From Sperchopsis tessellata (taxonomy: Eukaryota > Arthropoda > Insecta > Coleoptera > Hydrophilidae): 41,170 nt of DNA. The notes under the pieces are model-generated. The model saw only the letters and a program-made list of their open reading frames with translations. It had not been told where the DNA came from and made no database searches. Shown in pieces: positions 1 through 10,890 of this stretch (positions are counted from its first letter, which is position 1; each line of letters starts with the position of its first letter). Where the stretch lies: NCBI GenBank assembly GCA_033557685.1, contig JAWQRN010000075.1:1-41170 (forward strand), given 5' to 3'. Both the position numbers and the translations under genes were made by a program.

Positions 1-512
1 GATAAAAATGGAGATACCTTACTCCTGTATCTGGATCAAAGGAGTGGTGCTCGCTGTTGATGTGCACAGCAAAATTTAATGTAGGTTCGCACCTCCTTAT
101 GCAACGTGTGTGTTCAGCAATTCTTGTACGAAAGGATCTACCAGTTTGACCCACGAAGTAGCTCCACAGGTATAGCAAGCACGGTAGTAAACACCGCTCA
201 GATTAGACGACGGAATGGAGTTCTTGTTATGAACAAAGAAGGTACCCAGGGTGTTGGTGATGCTAAAAGAGGCTCTAAGTTGTGGCCTTTGAAGACGTTG
301 GCCACCTTTTATGAGAAACTATCAACAAAAGGTATAGAACACCTAATAAAACTATCCGTAGTGCAAGACGGAACGGGGTCGCAAAGTTGCTTATAAATGT
401 TGTCGACTTTACGATTCAAAACTCTTCTAATAACTTGAATGGGAAAGCCATTATTCGATGCGACCTGCAAAATAGTTTTAAGCTCTAAAAGGAAGGCGAT
501 GAAACATGGCAT
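1..512 (-). mobile_element. Penelope-like element, C-terminal fragment with GIY-YIG endonuclease
   Basis: Read on the minus strand, 512 to about 310 gives a segment like the region that follows the reverse transcriptase of Penelope-like elements (NNGFP, then a run of Arg/Lys). It continues in frame through NTLGTFFVHNKN and SGVYYRACYTC, which match the 'NTLG...HNKD...SGVY..C..C' signature before the GIY-YIG nuclease. After a frameshift near 155 the reading continues as SYFVGQTGRSFRTRIAEH, the Y-x-G-Q-T-x-R-S-F core of the nuclease. The fragment runs off the left edge of the window. The frameshift and the lack of an upstream reverse transcriptase make it a dead copy. The family call rests on motif order that I recognise, not on a search. 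Confidence 0.75.
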
Positions 513-1109
513 TAATGGCGTTATGAGTCAGATGTTTTGCCGTGTTGTTTATTTGTTGCACATTTTTTTGTTCTATACATTATTTGTTTTTTGTTTTATA
601 GATTTAACTTGACATCGTTTTATTTTTTGGTCCGATTTGTTTTGTCCCCTTTTTTGCTTACAAGTAATTTTTTTGTTAAAAAATAATTTTTGTCTTTCGT
701 ATAGCTAATTTTTCGTTTTCATGTTGTATTCATTTAGTATGTGTCTATATCTTTGTGATGTTACATGTAATTCTGCAGTCTTGTTATATTTTGTATGGTT
801 TGTCTGATGTATGTTAATTTGCAGACCAGGATCTGATGATGAAAATTAAATATTTTCGAAAACGTTCATCACAACATTTTTTGTTTTAATTTTATGAATC
901 AAAAACTACCCTTGCTACTCGATTTTTGAGAATGGTTCTCTATAACTATCTTCCAATTAATTTAATTAAAGATGAGAATATAGAAATTATAAGATTTATT
1001 GCATAATAACTTATTCACCAAAGATGGTTGTGCATCTACATTTTGGATATTAAGTTTCAAAAATCAATTTTCTTTTAAAATATCATTCTAATTTTTTTTT
1101 TTTTTTAAG
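513..1109. other. Non-coding, AT-rich stretch before the exon at 1110
   Basis: No coding exon is recognisable here. It contains the end of the Penelope-like relic, the weak hammerhead-like motif at 829-871, and a long T tract at 1091-1106. That tract forms the polypyrimidine stretch of the splice acceptor whose AG is at 1108-1109. Confidence 0.5.
829..871 (+). ncRNA. Weak hammerhead-ribozyme-like motif
   Basis: CTGATGA at 833-839 is followed by an A/T-rich imperfect hairpin, then GAAA at 858-861, the palindrome AACGTT at 861-866, and a TTC triplet ending at 867. The bases GAT (830-832) and ATC (868-870) flank the motif and can pair. The order matches a type I hammerhead, but stem I is only 3 bp and stem II is poor. 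It lies about 320 bp beyond the Penelope-like coding fragment and on the opposite strand. It is listed because two better copies of the same architecture occur at 14.54 and 38.90 kb. Confidence 0.3.
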
Positions 1110-4029
1110 GTACATCGAATAGTAGTTCATCTCCATTCAAGAAAAGAACACCAAAGAGAATGTTATTTGTATCTCCTAAAAAGTCTCCCAGGAAGTCGCC
1201 GTACAAAAGAAACTTGTTTGACAATAAAAGAAAAAGATGTGAATCCATTGAGGATGTTCATCCTGCAAAGATGGCCCGTAGCCTGTCAGTTGCCTCATCA
1301 GATTCGGAAAACCAAGTCCCAACACTTTGTAAAGTTCGTTCTGATTCACGTACAATGAATCTATCATCTCATCACACTGGTGAACTTAGTGCACATCACA
1401 AAAAGGTTATTTAATTTTATTACTATAAATTAGTATTTACTTTTCGATGATTTCAAGATCAAGATTGTTTAATATATCGCTAATTGTCTGTCTAACCTTG
1501 AAATTTCCATATGCTGTGTGCTATGGTAGCAGTAAGTCTACTCTATTATTACCTTTTGGTGTAGAGGTTGGGTTTTTAACCCTTCTTTATGAATTTCTTC
1601 CACTCTATTCTGTTCCGTGCCAGTTTTTTGTTTCCATCTGTGTTCTATTTCTCTCCATTGTATACTTTTCTATGTTATTCTCCCATGTACATCTCGGGCT
1701 TTGTGGTTTTTCCTATATTCCTGCTCTCCATATTCTTTTAGTTGTTCTCGCCTCTTCCATTCTTTACAAATTTCCTCACCATTCTATAGGTCTTTCCTCA
1801 TTGTAGTCCATTAATGATTTTATCTCTAGGTCCTTTCTTATGTTTGTGTCCCTTATTCTGTCTCTTCTTGTAATTCCTTTGATCACTCTTAAGTATTTCA
1901 TTTCTACTGCTTACATCTTACTTTTCGCCCTTCTTGTTAGCACCCATGTCTCACATCCATAAGTGAAAATCGGTCTAAATACCGCTTTGAATATTGTTAT
2001 CTTTGTCTTCTTCGCAACTTCTTTCTTTCTTATAAACTTTCTGTTCATCATATGGTACATTTTGATTGTCTTCTCAATTCTCTCATTAGTGTCAGTATCT
2101 TCATTCCCCGATCTTTCTACGGTAGTTCCCAGGTACTTAAATTTTTTAACCTGTTTGATTTTTTCGCCTTCTAGTTTTATATTGGTGTCGCCCTCCTCTA
2201 TGCCTATCATCTTTACATTAGTCTTGTTCATATTTATTTTCATTCCGTGTTTCTTCAATTTTTCTTTCATATGTTTATATTGTCCTATATATCTCTTTCT
2301 GACCACCCAGTCTTAGTCCATTTGTTTCAAAATTTGAGGACCTCATATTTCTACTCACTACGTAGTTGGTGGTATTTTTGTATATTCTCTTTATCGCATT
2401 TATCAGATTGTTTTTTACTCCTTTTTTAACCATACTAGCCCATACTTTCTCTCTGTACACTCTGTAGAAAGCTTCTTCCAAGTCTATAAATATTAGGTAT
2501 GCTTTTGTGTTCTTTTTCAGTGTCTTCTTTATTATTTCCTTTAGTGTAAATATATGGTCGTTCGTACTTCTCCCTTTTCTGAATCCACTTTGGGCTTCAT
2601 CCGTTTGGCCTTCTGTGTAATGTTTTACTCATCTTTCTAACACTTTTTCTTATATTTTTAATGCTTTGCTTTGTAGTGTAATTTTCCTATAATTACTGCA
2701 CTCTTTATCTCCCTTCTTATGTATTGATACTATCATGCCTTCCTCCCAATCTTTTGGTATTTGTTTTCTTTTCCATGCTTCATTATAAAATTTTCTGTAT
2801 AGTTCTATTCCCTTCCATATTCCTCAGCATTTCTACCAATATTCTATCATGACCTTCCTTTTTACCTTTTTTCAATGTTTGGTTTGCTGCCTTTATCTCT
2901 TTGATTTCTATTTCATCTTTGTTTAGTTCTTCATTTTCTGTTATGTTGTTCACAGTTTTGCTGTTTTCGTTTTCTCTTGCTCTATCATTTAGTAGTTCTT
3001 GGAAATATTGTTTCCATCTATTCATTATCAATTTTTCGTCTTTTATTCCTCCTTTGTTTGTCAGATATCTTCTTTGTGTTGTTTTTCCCTGCCTGATGGT
3101 TTTGATTGCTTTAAAAAACTGGGTTTGGTTCGTTTTAATGTTTTCCTCAAATTTTTCCCAGCTTTCTTGTTTACTAGCTTTTACTAAGTCTCTTACTTTC
3201 TTTCTCAATTCCTTGTATTCGTTGTACTTTATTTGTGACTCATCTTCCCACCGTTTCTTCTTTAGTCCTACTTCTTGTTTTATTTCCTGGTTCCACCAGT
3301 TTGTCTTTTGTTTTCTGTTTCCCGTCTTTATTGTTCCACATATTTCTCTCGTGCTATCCATTACGATGTTTTTGAATTTTATCCATAATTCCTCTATCTC
3401 TATGTTATTACTTATTTCCAATCTGTTTATCTTATAATCAACAAGTTCTCTATATTTCTGGTACTTTTTTTATCTTTTATAAGTTCCTTAAGTCACGTTG
3501 TAATATTACTTTTTATTTTTAGAAACTCCAGTGGGCTGTTTATGAAGCGTTGAAGAACCATAGTATAGGTGTGACCCATCCCAATTTCAAGTCATTTGCT
3601 TCTACACTAGCCAGAGTTACAAGACGATTCCTACCTAATTTGTCAACAAAAGCTCCACGTCCAGAAGGGGGTACGAGTGAAAGGATGCTCCGAATAGCAC
3701 GCCAGCATGTCTACTCGATTATCAAGGGCAAAACGGTTGACGAAATTGTACAAGAAGTTCAAAGAAACAAATCTAAACAGACAAAACCAACAGGCTACAT
3801 TAGTATTGAACAAGCAAACAACATTAATAATAAGGAGTATTGCCAATCGAAAAATAAAGACAACGTCTTACAAGATAAGGCAAATATTTTAAATAGCTTA
3901 GACAAAAACAAAACAAGTTCCACTAAGGATCAATCCGCCACAAAAGGTAAAGCACCTCGTTTTGAAAGCAGAATTGACAGAGTCAGGAAAGTTATCAATT
4001 TTGATGAAGACGGGCAAGGTCTTAGATGA
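1110..4029 (+). CDS. C-terminal two exons of a nuclear protein, tentatively of the Treslin (TICRR)/MTBP replication-initiation type
   Basis: Two exons join in frame: 1110-1405 (acceptor AG at 1108-1109, donor GT at 1406) and 3523-4029 (acceptor AG at 3521-3522, stop TGA at 4027-4029). The junction is phase 0, and 266 residues are visible. Earlier exons lie left of the window or were not found. The first exon is basic and carries four S/T-P-x-K/R cyclin-dependent-kinase sites within about 20 residues (TPKR, SPKK, SPRK, SPYK). The second exon opens with an amphipathic domain containing HPNFKSFASTLARVTRRFLP, then GGTSERMLRIARQHVYSII, then a polar lysine-rich tail. This pattern (alkyl-helix, 'H-P-x-F', a conserved serine/glycine turn, 'A-x-x-H-V-x-x-I-I') recalls the C-terminal domain shared by Treslin and MTBP, partners in origin firing. 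That assignment comes from memory of the family and is uncertain. AATAAA signals follow within 100 bp of the stop. Confidence 0.6.
1440..3440 (-). mobile_element. Degenerate non-LTR retrotransposon (LINE) in the intron of the Treslin/MTBP-like gene
   Basis: On the minus strand, 3421-2783 encodes the linker between endonuclease and reverse transcriptase (TNWWNQEIKQEV). 2481-2275 encodes RT palm residues (EAFYRVYREKVWASM, then GLRLGG). 2306-1911 encodes the thumb and tail (INMNKTNVKMIG, FKYLGTTVERSGN, FTYGCETWVLTRR). The type resembles the insect LINEs often annotated as craniofacial development protein 2-like. The YADD catalytic segment is missing: GLRLGG runs directly into the post-palm region. 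Stops and frameshifts occur throughout. The copy is antisense to the host gene and sits wholly within intron 1406-3522. Confidence 0.85.
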
Positions 4030-4800
4030 CCATTATTGTCACAATAAATAGTGCCTGCTAGAAGAAAGGCACGTCAGGGCCAATGCCAGAGTATTTTTTT
4101 TTTGGTAAGGGACTAGTTCTATATTCAAAAATAAATTTGTTTTGTTTTCACGAAACATACAATACCATTTTTAATGCTGCAGATGATCCACATATACAGG
4201 CTATAAAGTTTGATTACCAAGTTATTGTTTTATAGTAAAACGGTAAATTGATAATAAACCGTTAAATATTAAGTTTTTACTAGTTTAGTTCATCATTCCA
4301 ATATATTTTGATTATATACTTCTACTAACAATTTTTTTAAATTATTTTTATTGTTGCATTTTTAAATTCTTTAAATGTTGTTTTGTCATGAGTAAAATAA
4401 AATGATTATTCATTTCAAGACCTTGACAGTGCATCTAATGTATACAACACGTATCTCTTTTGCTGTACTATTGATAAAGTTTTTTTGTATATTGTGACGT
4501 AAGGTTTATGCTTTGTTTCTACTGTCCCATCTGTTCTACCAAAAATGTATTGATGAAATTTATCACTCTCTTTCATAATTTATGTATAGCCTTGCTGTGT
4601 TTCAGTGAATGCCTTTGACGTATACGTGACCTTGAACCTTCTTGTAGCAGGACTGTTATACATGCTTTTTGTAAAGCATCTTGTTTTATCGTTACTATTT
4701 TATTGTGTCAAAGTAACAACACTGGTGGACTTGTTAAAACTTGTTTAATTATCATGTTGCACATTTCACTGAAATACAAATTCAGTAACTTTTATTTTTC
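4030..4800 (+). other. 3' UTR and intergenic DNA
   Basis: This follows the TGA of the Treslin/MTBP-like gene. AATAAA-type signals are visible near 4043, 4130 and 4395. No other coding or structural feature is seen before the next LINE relic. Confidence 0.4.
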
Positions 4801-5790
4801 CTTTTTTCCCTTTTTTTATTTCCCTTTTTATGTATTGGAGTGATATATGCTCTTTTTCATTCTTCTGGTATTCTTTCGTAGTTAATGCATCTCGTGAATA
4901 TGTACGCTAATGTCCCATTTTTCAGTAGTTCTGCATTTATTCCCCAGGCCCGGGAGACTTTCCATTTTTCAGTTGTTTAGTTGCATTTTTCATAACTTTC
5001 TTATCTATGTGTATTTCTTCTCCTTCAATTTCAATCTGTAGTTGAATTGACATTCTTAGAGCATACTTCGGTCGGTGTTCTGTTAGTAAGGTTTCATAGT
5101 GTGTAATCCATTTGCTTGTTGGTATCAATTGTATTGAACTATTTTGTTTTTCACTCGTCTTCACTCTATTAATAACCCTCCAGGACTCGCTACATTTTCT
5201 CCCTCCAATATAGGTGTTTAAATCTTTGCACTTATTGTCCCATGTTTGTCTTTTCCTATCCATTATTCTTAGTCTTGTTTCTTTCCGTTTTTCGTTATAT
5301 TGTCTATGGTCCTTTTGGTTTTTTGTATTCAACCATTTCTGATAAACTTTCTTCTTTTCGTCGACCAGTTCTGCAATTTCAGAATTCCACCAATATTTGT
5401 TACTTTTAGGCCGCTGTTTAATGCCTAATGCAGCTTTTTTCACACTGTATATCACATTTTCATACACATCATTAGTTCTATTATTATCTATTCTTTGGAG
5501 ATAACTTTCCAATCTTTAGGTATTTAGTGCTCTCATATTGTAGACTGTCAGTATTGTAAATTTCATCTTTGATATTTAGTTGATCTGTGTCTTGTGTTAT
5601 TTCATCAGTTTGATGTTTTATGGAAAAGAATATTTTAGTTCTAAGGAAATGATGGTCGGATATATTACAAACACAGACTTTAACATCTTCAACTTAGTAC
5701 CTTGTTTGATTATTATGTAGTCAATAATTGATTTCAATCCTCTGGTGTGTTGCGTCCATGTCCATAATTTATGCCTTTGTAAAAATGTAG
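4800..5790 (-). mobile_element. LINE relic: endonuclease end and EN-RT linker
   Basis: On the minus strand, about 5790-5520 gives the last part of an apurinic-type endonuclease (KSIIDYIIIKQ and downstream residues). 5512-4937 is an open linker containing KYWWNSEIAELVDEKKKVYQ and ending at LKNGKSPGPG, the start of the reverse transcriptase. The palm is truncated after this point. It is related to, but clearly distinct from, the copy at 1440-3440. Confidence 0.8.
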
Positions 5791-5900
5791 GAGATGTTGT
5801 TTAGTTAAAAAATGATGTAAATATAGCTTAAAGTTAACCAAATACAGCTTGATAATTGTGCAAACATATGAACTATCAATGTAAAAATTTAATCAGAAAT

Positions 5901-6975
5901 TTATAGTATTTCGGATTCATAAATGTTGCAATATGTTATAGTATGTTCTTTGCAAATAAATTTAGAACATTTTTTACAATTTTTCTTCGAAGAACATCTG
6001 AAGCACCTTCCAGGACGTGTGTTTGACTTTTGGTTCTCTTGCATGCTAACGGTATATTCTTCTAAACTAAATATCTCTCATATCCTTGCTGTTATGGAAT
6101 GCGGCTAATGCAACGACATAAGGAAAATTTTTACAAAATCATGGACCAAACCTCTTGAGAGATTTTTCAGATATTCGTGTCATTTTAAATAGGATTTCGT
6201 ATTAATTTCAAAAATGATTTGACGGTTTATACCAGCTATATTCATCATTGAAAATAAAACAGTTAGTGGCCACCTTGCACTCGTCCTTAGAATTGAATAA
6301 ATTTCTTTCATTTCGTCTACTTTATTCACACTCCTTTAGTTTTATTGTAAAACGTGATGATATGAGGTTTTCTCTTATCTCCTGTAGACTCGACGATACT
6401 GTTCGAATTCTTGCCAACGTGCATGCTAGATAGAAGTGACCTTTCTTTGATAAGAAAAGCCATTAGTATTGACCTGTTGGTTTTTTGAATTGATAAATTC
6501 AAATGGTATTTCTTTTTTATTTTTCCGATATTATAGGACTTTTAACGATTTCACCAAAGGAATGGAAGTGAACCAATTATCTATGGTCACGTTCTGACCA
6601 GAATTCTGAATCGTCAATGTAAGTTGGTTCACAACATTGAAGGTACTATTCTTTGAAACAAAAGGCCCATGTGATTGTTTCCCACGGTATATCTCCATAT
6701 TTACTGTGTAATAAGTTCGTGCATCAGCCAATGAAAATATTTTGATTCCATACTTAGCAAGTTTATTTTTCATATATTGCCAGAAGCTGCATCTTCCTCT
6801 GAAAGCATCAAGCATTTCGTCAATGCATATTGCATATTCTCCAATTGTGTAATTTTTCCAATGCCTCACAAACTCTTTGAATATCCACCTAATTGGAGCT
6901 AACTTATCGATTTGTTTTCTTTCAGAGCAATCGAATAGTATCAAATCATAAGCATTGAAGTAAAAATTCAAAACG
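5901..6975 (-). mobile_element. piggyBac transposase relic, catalytic core through cysteine-rich tail
   Basis: The open stretch 6971-6531 encodes the piggyBac DDE core: CIDEMLDAFRGR with the first catalytic Asp, then a lysine-rich segment with IKIFSLADARTYYTVNMEIY, then TIDNWFTSIPL with the second Asp. Further along the minus strand, in broken frames, are KKEIPFEF, the equivalent of the third-Asp region (KVDEM) and RWPLTVLFSMMNIAGIN. The last open piece, about 6060-5901, is RCFRCSSKKNCKKCSKFICKEH followed by a stop. This is the C-x2-C ... C-x2-C ... C-x3-H zinc-binding tail typical of piggyBac. Frameshifts and stops make it inactive. No TTAA-flanked terminal repeats were identified. Confidence 0.85.
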
Positions 6976-7003
6976 TTTCAATGACATGACATGTCGAATC
7001 ATT

Positions 7004-7275
7004 TGTTCTCTTGAACCATCATTACACTTGCATCATCTGCGCTGAAGCCAATTATATGTTCTTTTAAATAGTACCCTGTAAAGTCATGCATTTCGAGCTT
7101 AGATAATAAAGTAGTTGTGATTGTTTCTGCATTCATTGAATTGAGTTCTTTTAAATCTACAAATACATTGCTTGCCTCCTTAAAATGTTCAATATTGAAC
7201 CGTTCAAATATAACACACTTTTCTTAGATACTGCGCTTGCCTCGTTTATAATTATACAAAATTTAGATTCTTCTT
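7004..7275 (-). mobile_element. hAT-type transposase fragment (ZNF862/KIAA1586-like)
   Basis: In the minus direction there is SKFCIIINEASAVSKKSVL and, after a frameshift, ASNVFVDLKELNSMNAETI, then a run ending GFSADDASVMM. This corresponds to the 'IIDESTTVSKKSTL ... VFVDLVELNS-TAETI ... GF-SDGASVM' section of hAT-derived transposases of the ZNF862 group. The catalytic Asp is present in the first block as Asn (INEAS rather than IDEST). The fragment is too short for the standard 60-codon cut-off. It lies between a piggyBac relic and a LINE relic, all in the same orientation. Confidence 0.7.
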
Positions 7276-7289
7276 TCTGTGACACTACA

Positions 7290-8400
7290 ACCCTCTATTG
7301 GTCTTGGCCTGCTCCAACCACCTCTCTCCGTCGTTCTCCTTCCACCTTCTCTTTGGTCTTGCTCTCGCTCTTGCTTCCGATGGTACCCAGTCAATTACTT
7401 TTTTAGGTGTTCTTCCATATGCATAAGGTGACCGAACCATCCCAGAATTCTAGCTTTTACAAAGCGCACTATGTCTCTTCCGTTGATCAAGGCATCAAGT
7501 TCGTGACTCATCTTCATTCTCGAGGAACCGTCCCTCTCCTGCGTTGCACCAACTATCTTTCTGAGCACTATTCGTTTACATACCCTAAGTGTATTTATCT
7601 CCCTATTGGTCAGTGCCCACATTTCGCTTGCATATGTGACAATATGTCTTATCAAAGATCTATAAATTCTAAGTTTAGTTAATCTGCTTAGGAGTTTTGA
7701 ACTTAGCATATCTTTATGGGCATATGTTTCTTTGTTTCCTGCCTTTATTCTAGCTCGTATCTCTTCACTCATTTGGTTTGTTGATGTTAAAGTGGCCCCT
7801 AAGTATGTAAAGGAGTTAACAGTCTCAAAGGTATATTTATCTATTTTGAAGGATCTTTGTCCTTCTTGCTCTCTTCTTGATGTTTTCATATACTTTGTTT
7901 TCACCTCATTAGTCAGTAGTCCTACTTTTTTTGATTCCTCCACCAGCATGCAAAATGTATATTTTAGATCGTGTACGCTCCGTGCTGTTATTACGATATC
8001 ATCTGCATACGCACATAGTTGCACGGATTTTGTGGCTATAATACCGGACAATTTCAACTTACTTACCACGGATTCCAGCAGCAGGTTAAAAAGCAAGGCT
8101 GAGAGCACATCTGCATATTTTAATCCTTTATTTATTTCGAAGCTGTCCGTCCACTTGGATTGTATTGCCACCCTTGCCCTAAAAGCTTCAAGAGTTACAT
8201 TAATGAGCTTAACAAGTTTTCTGGGTATGCCTATTATAGTGAGCCGTCTGATTAGCTCCCTTCTGTTAATGCTACCAAATTTTAGATCAATTATTAAGCG
8301 TACGGATTATATGTGCTCGATTGTGCTGTAACCCTTGCGGTACCCGGCATGTTCTAGTGGTTGGTAATCATCAAGTTTGTTATAATTTTGTTAGTAATTT
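7290..8400 (-). mobile_element. LINE relic with an open reverse-transcriptase palm (AYADD)
   Basis: 8171-7395 is an open frame of 258 codons. It contains the RT palm segment KYADVLSALLFNLLLESVV, the catalytic CAYADDIVITAR motif, NSFTYLGATLTSTN, and the tail with RIYRSLIRHIVTYASEMWAL and KARILGWFGHLMHMEE. Upstream, 8400-8172 in broken frame has EHAGYRKGYST and RRELIRRLTIIGIP. The segment with the first catalytic Asp (motif A) between these two is deleted. The position after 7395 gives a charged C-terminal tail in another frame. This is the only reverse transcriptase in the window that keeps a YADD box, yet it still cannot be functional. Confidence 0.85.
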
Positions 8401-8405
8401 ATATA

Positions 8406-9225
8406 TTGGGAGGACCAAAAAATAATGTCGTTTTTTTACATTAAATTCAAACAAATAAATTTTTAACCAATTTTTTATTTTTAATTAATGAAGTAATCAC
8501 CCTCGTTATCAACAACCTTTTGCCATCTAATGTGCAAATTTTCAATGTCGGATCGATGAAAATCAATTGGTTTTTGAGCAAAATATCTGGAGATGGCATT
8601 TTGTGATCATCCAAATTTTTTTGTCACATGGAAAGTGTTGTAGCGATCGGAATAAATGGAAATCCGATGGTGCAATGTCGGGCGAGTATGGTGGGTGAGA
8701 CAGTACCTCCTACTCCAATTCATTAATTTTTTCCAGGGTTCGTCTTTTGTGTTTTCGATTATCATAGAGGACTCATTTTTCATCTCCAGTGATCAAGCGA
8801 TTGCAGTTGAAGCAATAAGTTGCATGTGGTGGATCGGTTAGTTTTGTTTTCTTCGGCCAGATTATGCGGGACCCAAACACCTGCTCTGCATACTTTACCA
8901 ATCTGCTGCAAATGTTCTTGGATGATCGACCAAGGTTGGTTAAGACTGTTGGACAGTTCCTTGAATGTCTGATATGGATTTGTTTCCACTTCCGCCCTTA
9001 ATACGTCATTGTCTCAAAATTACTGAATCTGAACTTAGAAAACCATCTTTGGCATATGCGAACATCTAATGCACTTGGATAAACATAGCAAATTTTTTTG
9101 GTAGCATTTGTTGCATTAGTACCCTTGTGAAACTCAAAAAGCATACAATGCCAGATATGTACTTCTGGTATTTGGCTGGCCATTTCACCCAAAATTGAAA
9201 AAAAAAATAGAATTTAATTAGTAAA
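8406..9225 (-). mobile_element. Mariner transposon with internal deletion
   Basis: Minus-strand 9192-8998 encodes the N-terminal HTH (IWHCMLFEFHKGTNATNA ... VRICQRWFSKFR). 8989-8780 encodes the second HTH and linker (IGKVCRAGVWVPHNLAEEN). Near 8780 the catalytic block reads ITGDEK-stop-VLYDN, with the conserved Trp replaced by TGA. About 30 codons later comes LSHPPYSPDIAPSDFHLFRSL with the third catalytic Asp. The block with the second catalytic Asp (roughly 100 residues) is therefore deleted. The left end, starting TTGGGAGGACCAAAAAATAA at 8406 after a TA, looks like a mariner inverted repeat. A matching right repeat is not seen, though TTTAC-ATTAAATTC (8435-8448) has a loose inverted partner at 9210-9225. 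Confidence 0.88.
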
Positions 9226-9420
9226 CAAGTCACTTTAACCTTTTAAATGTATTTGGCACGTCTTAAAAGATGGCTATGTCGTCTTCTCGTTGTGTTTTGC
9301 CATTCTTCATTCACGATAGCACTCAGGACTGTAAGTTCTTTATTAGTTCCTTATTGAAGGCCCTTACATTTTCTCTTATTTTCTTCCTTACGATTTTGTT
9401 TATTTGTGTAAGTAAGAAAT
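9226..9420. other. Unassigned stretch, possibly LINE-derived
   Basis: The minus strand has short open pieces such as ELTVLSAIVNEEWQNTTRRR that look like part of a repeat family, but I cannot place it. No host exon is seen. Confidence 0.3.
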
Positions 9421-10405
9421 CATTTATTCATAAGCCAAAACAGCATTGAATACAAAAAAATATATGCACAAGAAATACAATATACAAAAAATATGCACAA
9501 GAAACATAATATGCAGACAACTAGAATATATCATGAACACATACATACATACACATTAGAGCAAACCCATACATGAAAAGAACCTGAATGCAAGTGAGAT
9601 CAAAAAGAGTGGTTAGAACCAAATGCAAAAACATCCAACACAAAACACTTCCACAGTAAAAAATTATGGGCAAAAAATTCATCCAAGGAATAAAAGGCTG
9701 TACCATAGAACAGCCGCTTAAGATTGGCTCTAAAACTATTCAATGAATGTGCCTCTCTAACATTCAAAGGTAAATGGTGGGTAAATCTAGGTGCTGAAAA
9801 TGCAGCTCACTGTCCGCTCTTGTGTCATAGGTATGAATCTGATTGTTCGATCTCAATGAATACCTTTTCTTATAAATCAAGGAAGCAGTTTCAAAAATTT
9901 ACAATACGAAGAAGGTAAAAATTTCAAACTTGATAAACACCGGCCGACAACTTTCTCGCCGGCCTTGGCCAAAAATGCATCGCAAAGATTTTTTCTGCAA
10001 CCTAAATACTGGATCTAAATTACTGGAAGCAGAACAACCCCAAAAAGTAACACCTTATCGCATTGCAGCTGTAGACACACCCAACTCACGTGCAACAACC
10101 TTTACAGCATAATGGGCTTTGCTTAAGTTATTCAGAAGCAAATCCACGTGTCCAGACCATCTCAGAGATTCATCTGTTTACAGGCTTAAAAAATTTACTT
10201 GAGGACTAAAATTCATAACTTCTGCACAAATTGAAAGAGTAAAATTATCTGAGGGAACCCCTTGATCTGGAAAGTATACTGCCTTCGCCTTTTTAAGATT
10301 AAGAACTAAACTATTCCTTTTAAACCACTCCTCAATTTTGACCAAGTCATCTTTAATCAAAGAATTGAGAGAAACCAATTTTTGACAAAACAGACAGCTA
10401 AGCAT
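9421..10405 (-). mobile_element. Jockey-like LINE relic, RT thumb to 3' end
   Basis: 10405-10178 encodes DDLVKIEEWFKRNSLVLNLK, the post-palm 'I-x-x-W-F-x-x-N-x-L-x-L-N-x-x-K' motif of Jockey-type RTs. Further minus-strand reading in broken frames to about 9540 gives a tail with KSLRCIFGQGRRESCRPVFI and related residues. The likely 3' end, near 9420-9540, contains an imperfect direct repeat of about 27 bp built on ATATGCACAAGAAA and a short ACAT run (9541-9555). The copy is heavily mutated. Confidence 0.75.
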
Positions 10406-10429
10406 GTATATTCCGGTGTTCTTTTTGTC

Positions 10430-10890
10430 ATGTTTCTTCTCTGTGTCATCTGTTTTTTCGTTTCTGGTTTAATACGTTCATTCGTGTTCGTATTTTTATG
10501 TTTGTTTATATAACAAATCTTTCTCGCTACTGTGCTGCTATCTTTTTTAATTTAATTTAAGTTTTCCACAATTGTTAGTTTATTGTGGAGAATGAGTTTT
10601 CTTTTATGATTTCCATAGCAGATTTCTTTTGTTTCTCTAGTTTCTTTCTTTCGGTCTTGGTGTTTAGTTCTATTACTGCTCTCAACAGCCGGTGGTCACT
10701 ACCGATATCGAAGCGAATTAAAATTGATACGTCTTTTATTATGTTCTTCTTGTTCGTTATAATGTAATCTATTTCGTTCCTGACAGACGAGCCTGGGTTT
10801 CTCCACATCCACCGCCTTTTATCTGGCTTTTTGAAGAAGAAATTCATACAATATAACCTTTCGTTTTGGAGATAGTTCATTAGCATTTCT
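10430..10890 (-). mobile_element. LINE endonuclease fragment
   Basis: 10886-10575 is an open frame encoding the last part of a LINE endonuclease. It includes LYCMNFFFKKPDKRRWMWRN, NEIDYIITNKKNIIKDVSI and the catalytic GSDHRLLRA (the Ser-Asp-His triad region). A basic linker (KTERKKLEKQKK) follows and then breaks off. It has no matching RT beside it. Confidence 0.8.

Noticed and set aside
1447..1806. 119-codon plus-strand frame rich in Phe, Leu and Ser
   Set aside because: It is the antisense shadow of the minus-strand LINE tail; no signal peptide or domain.
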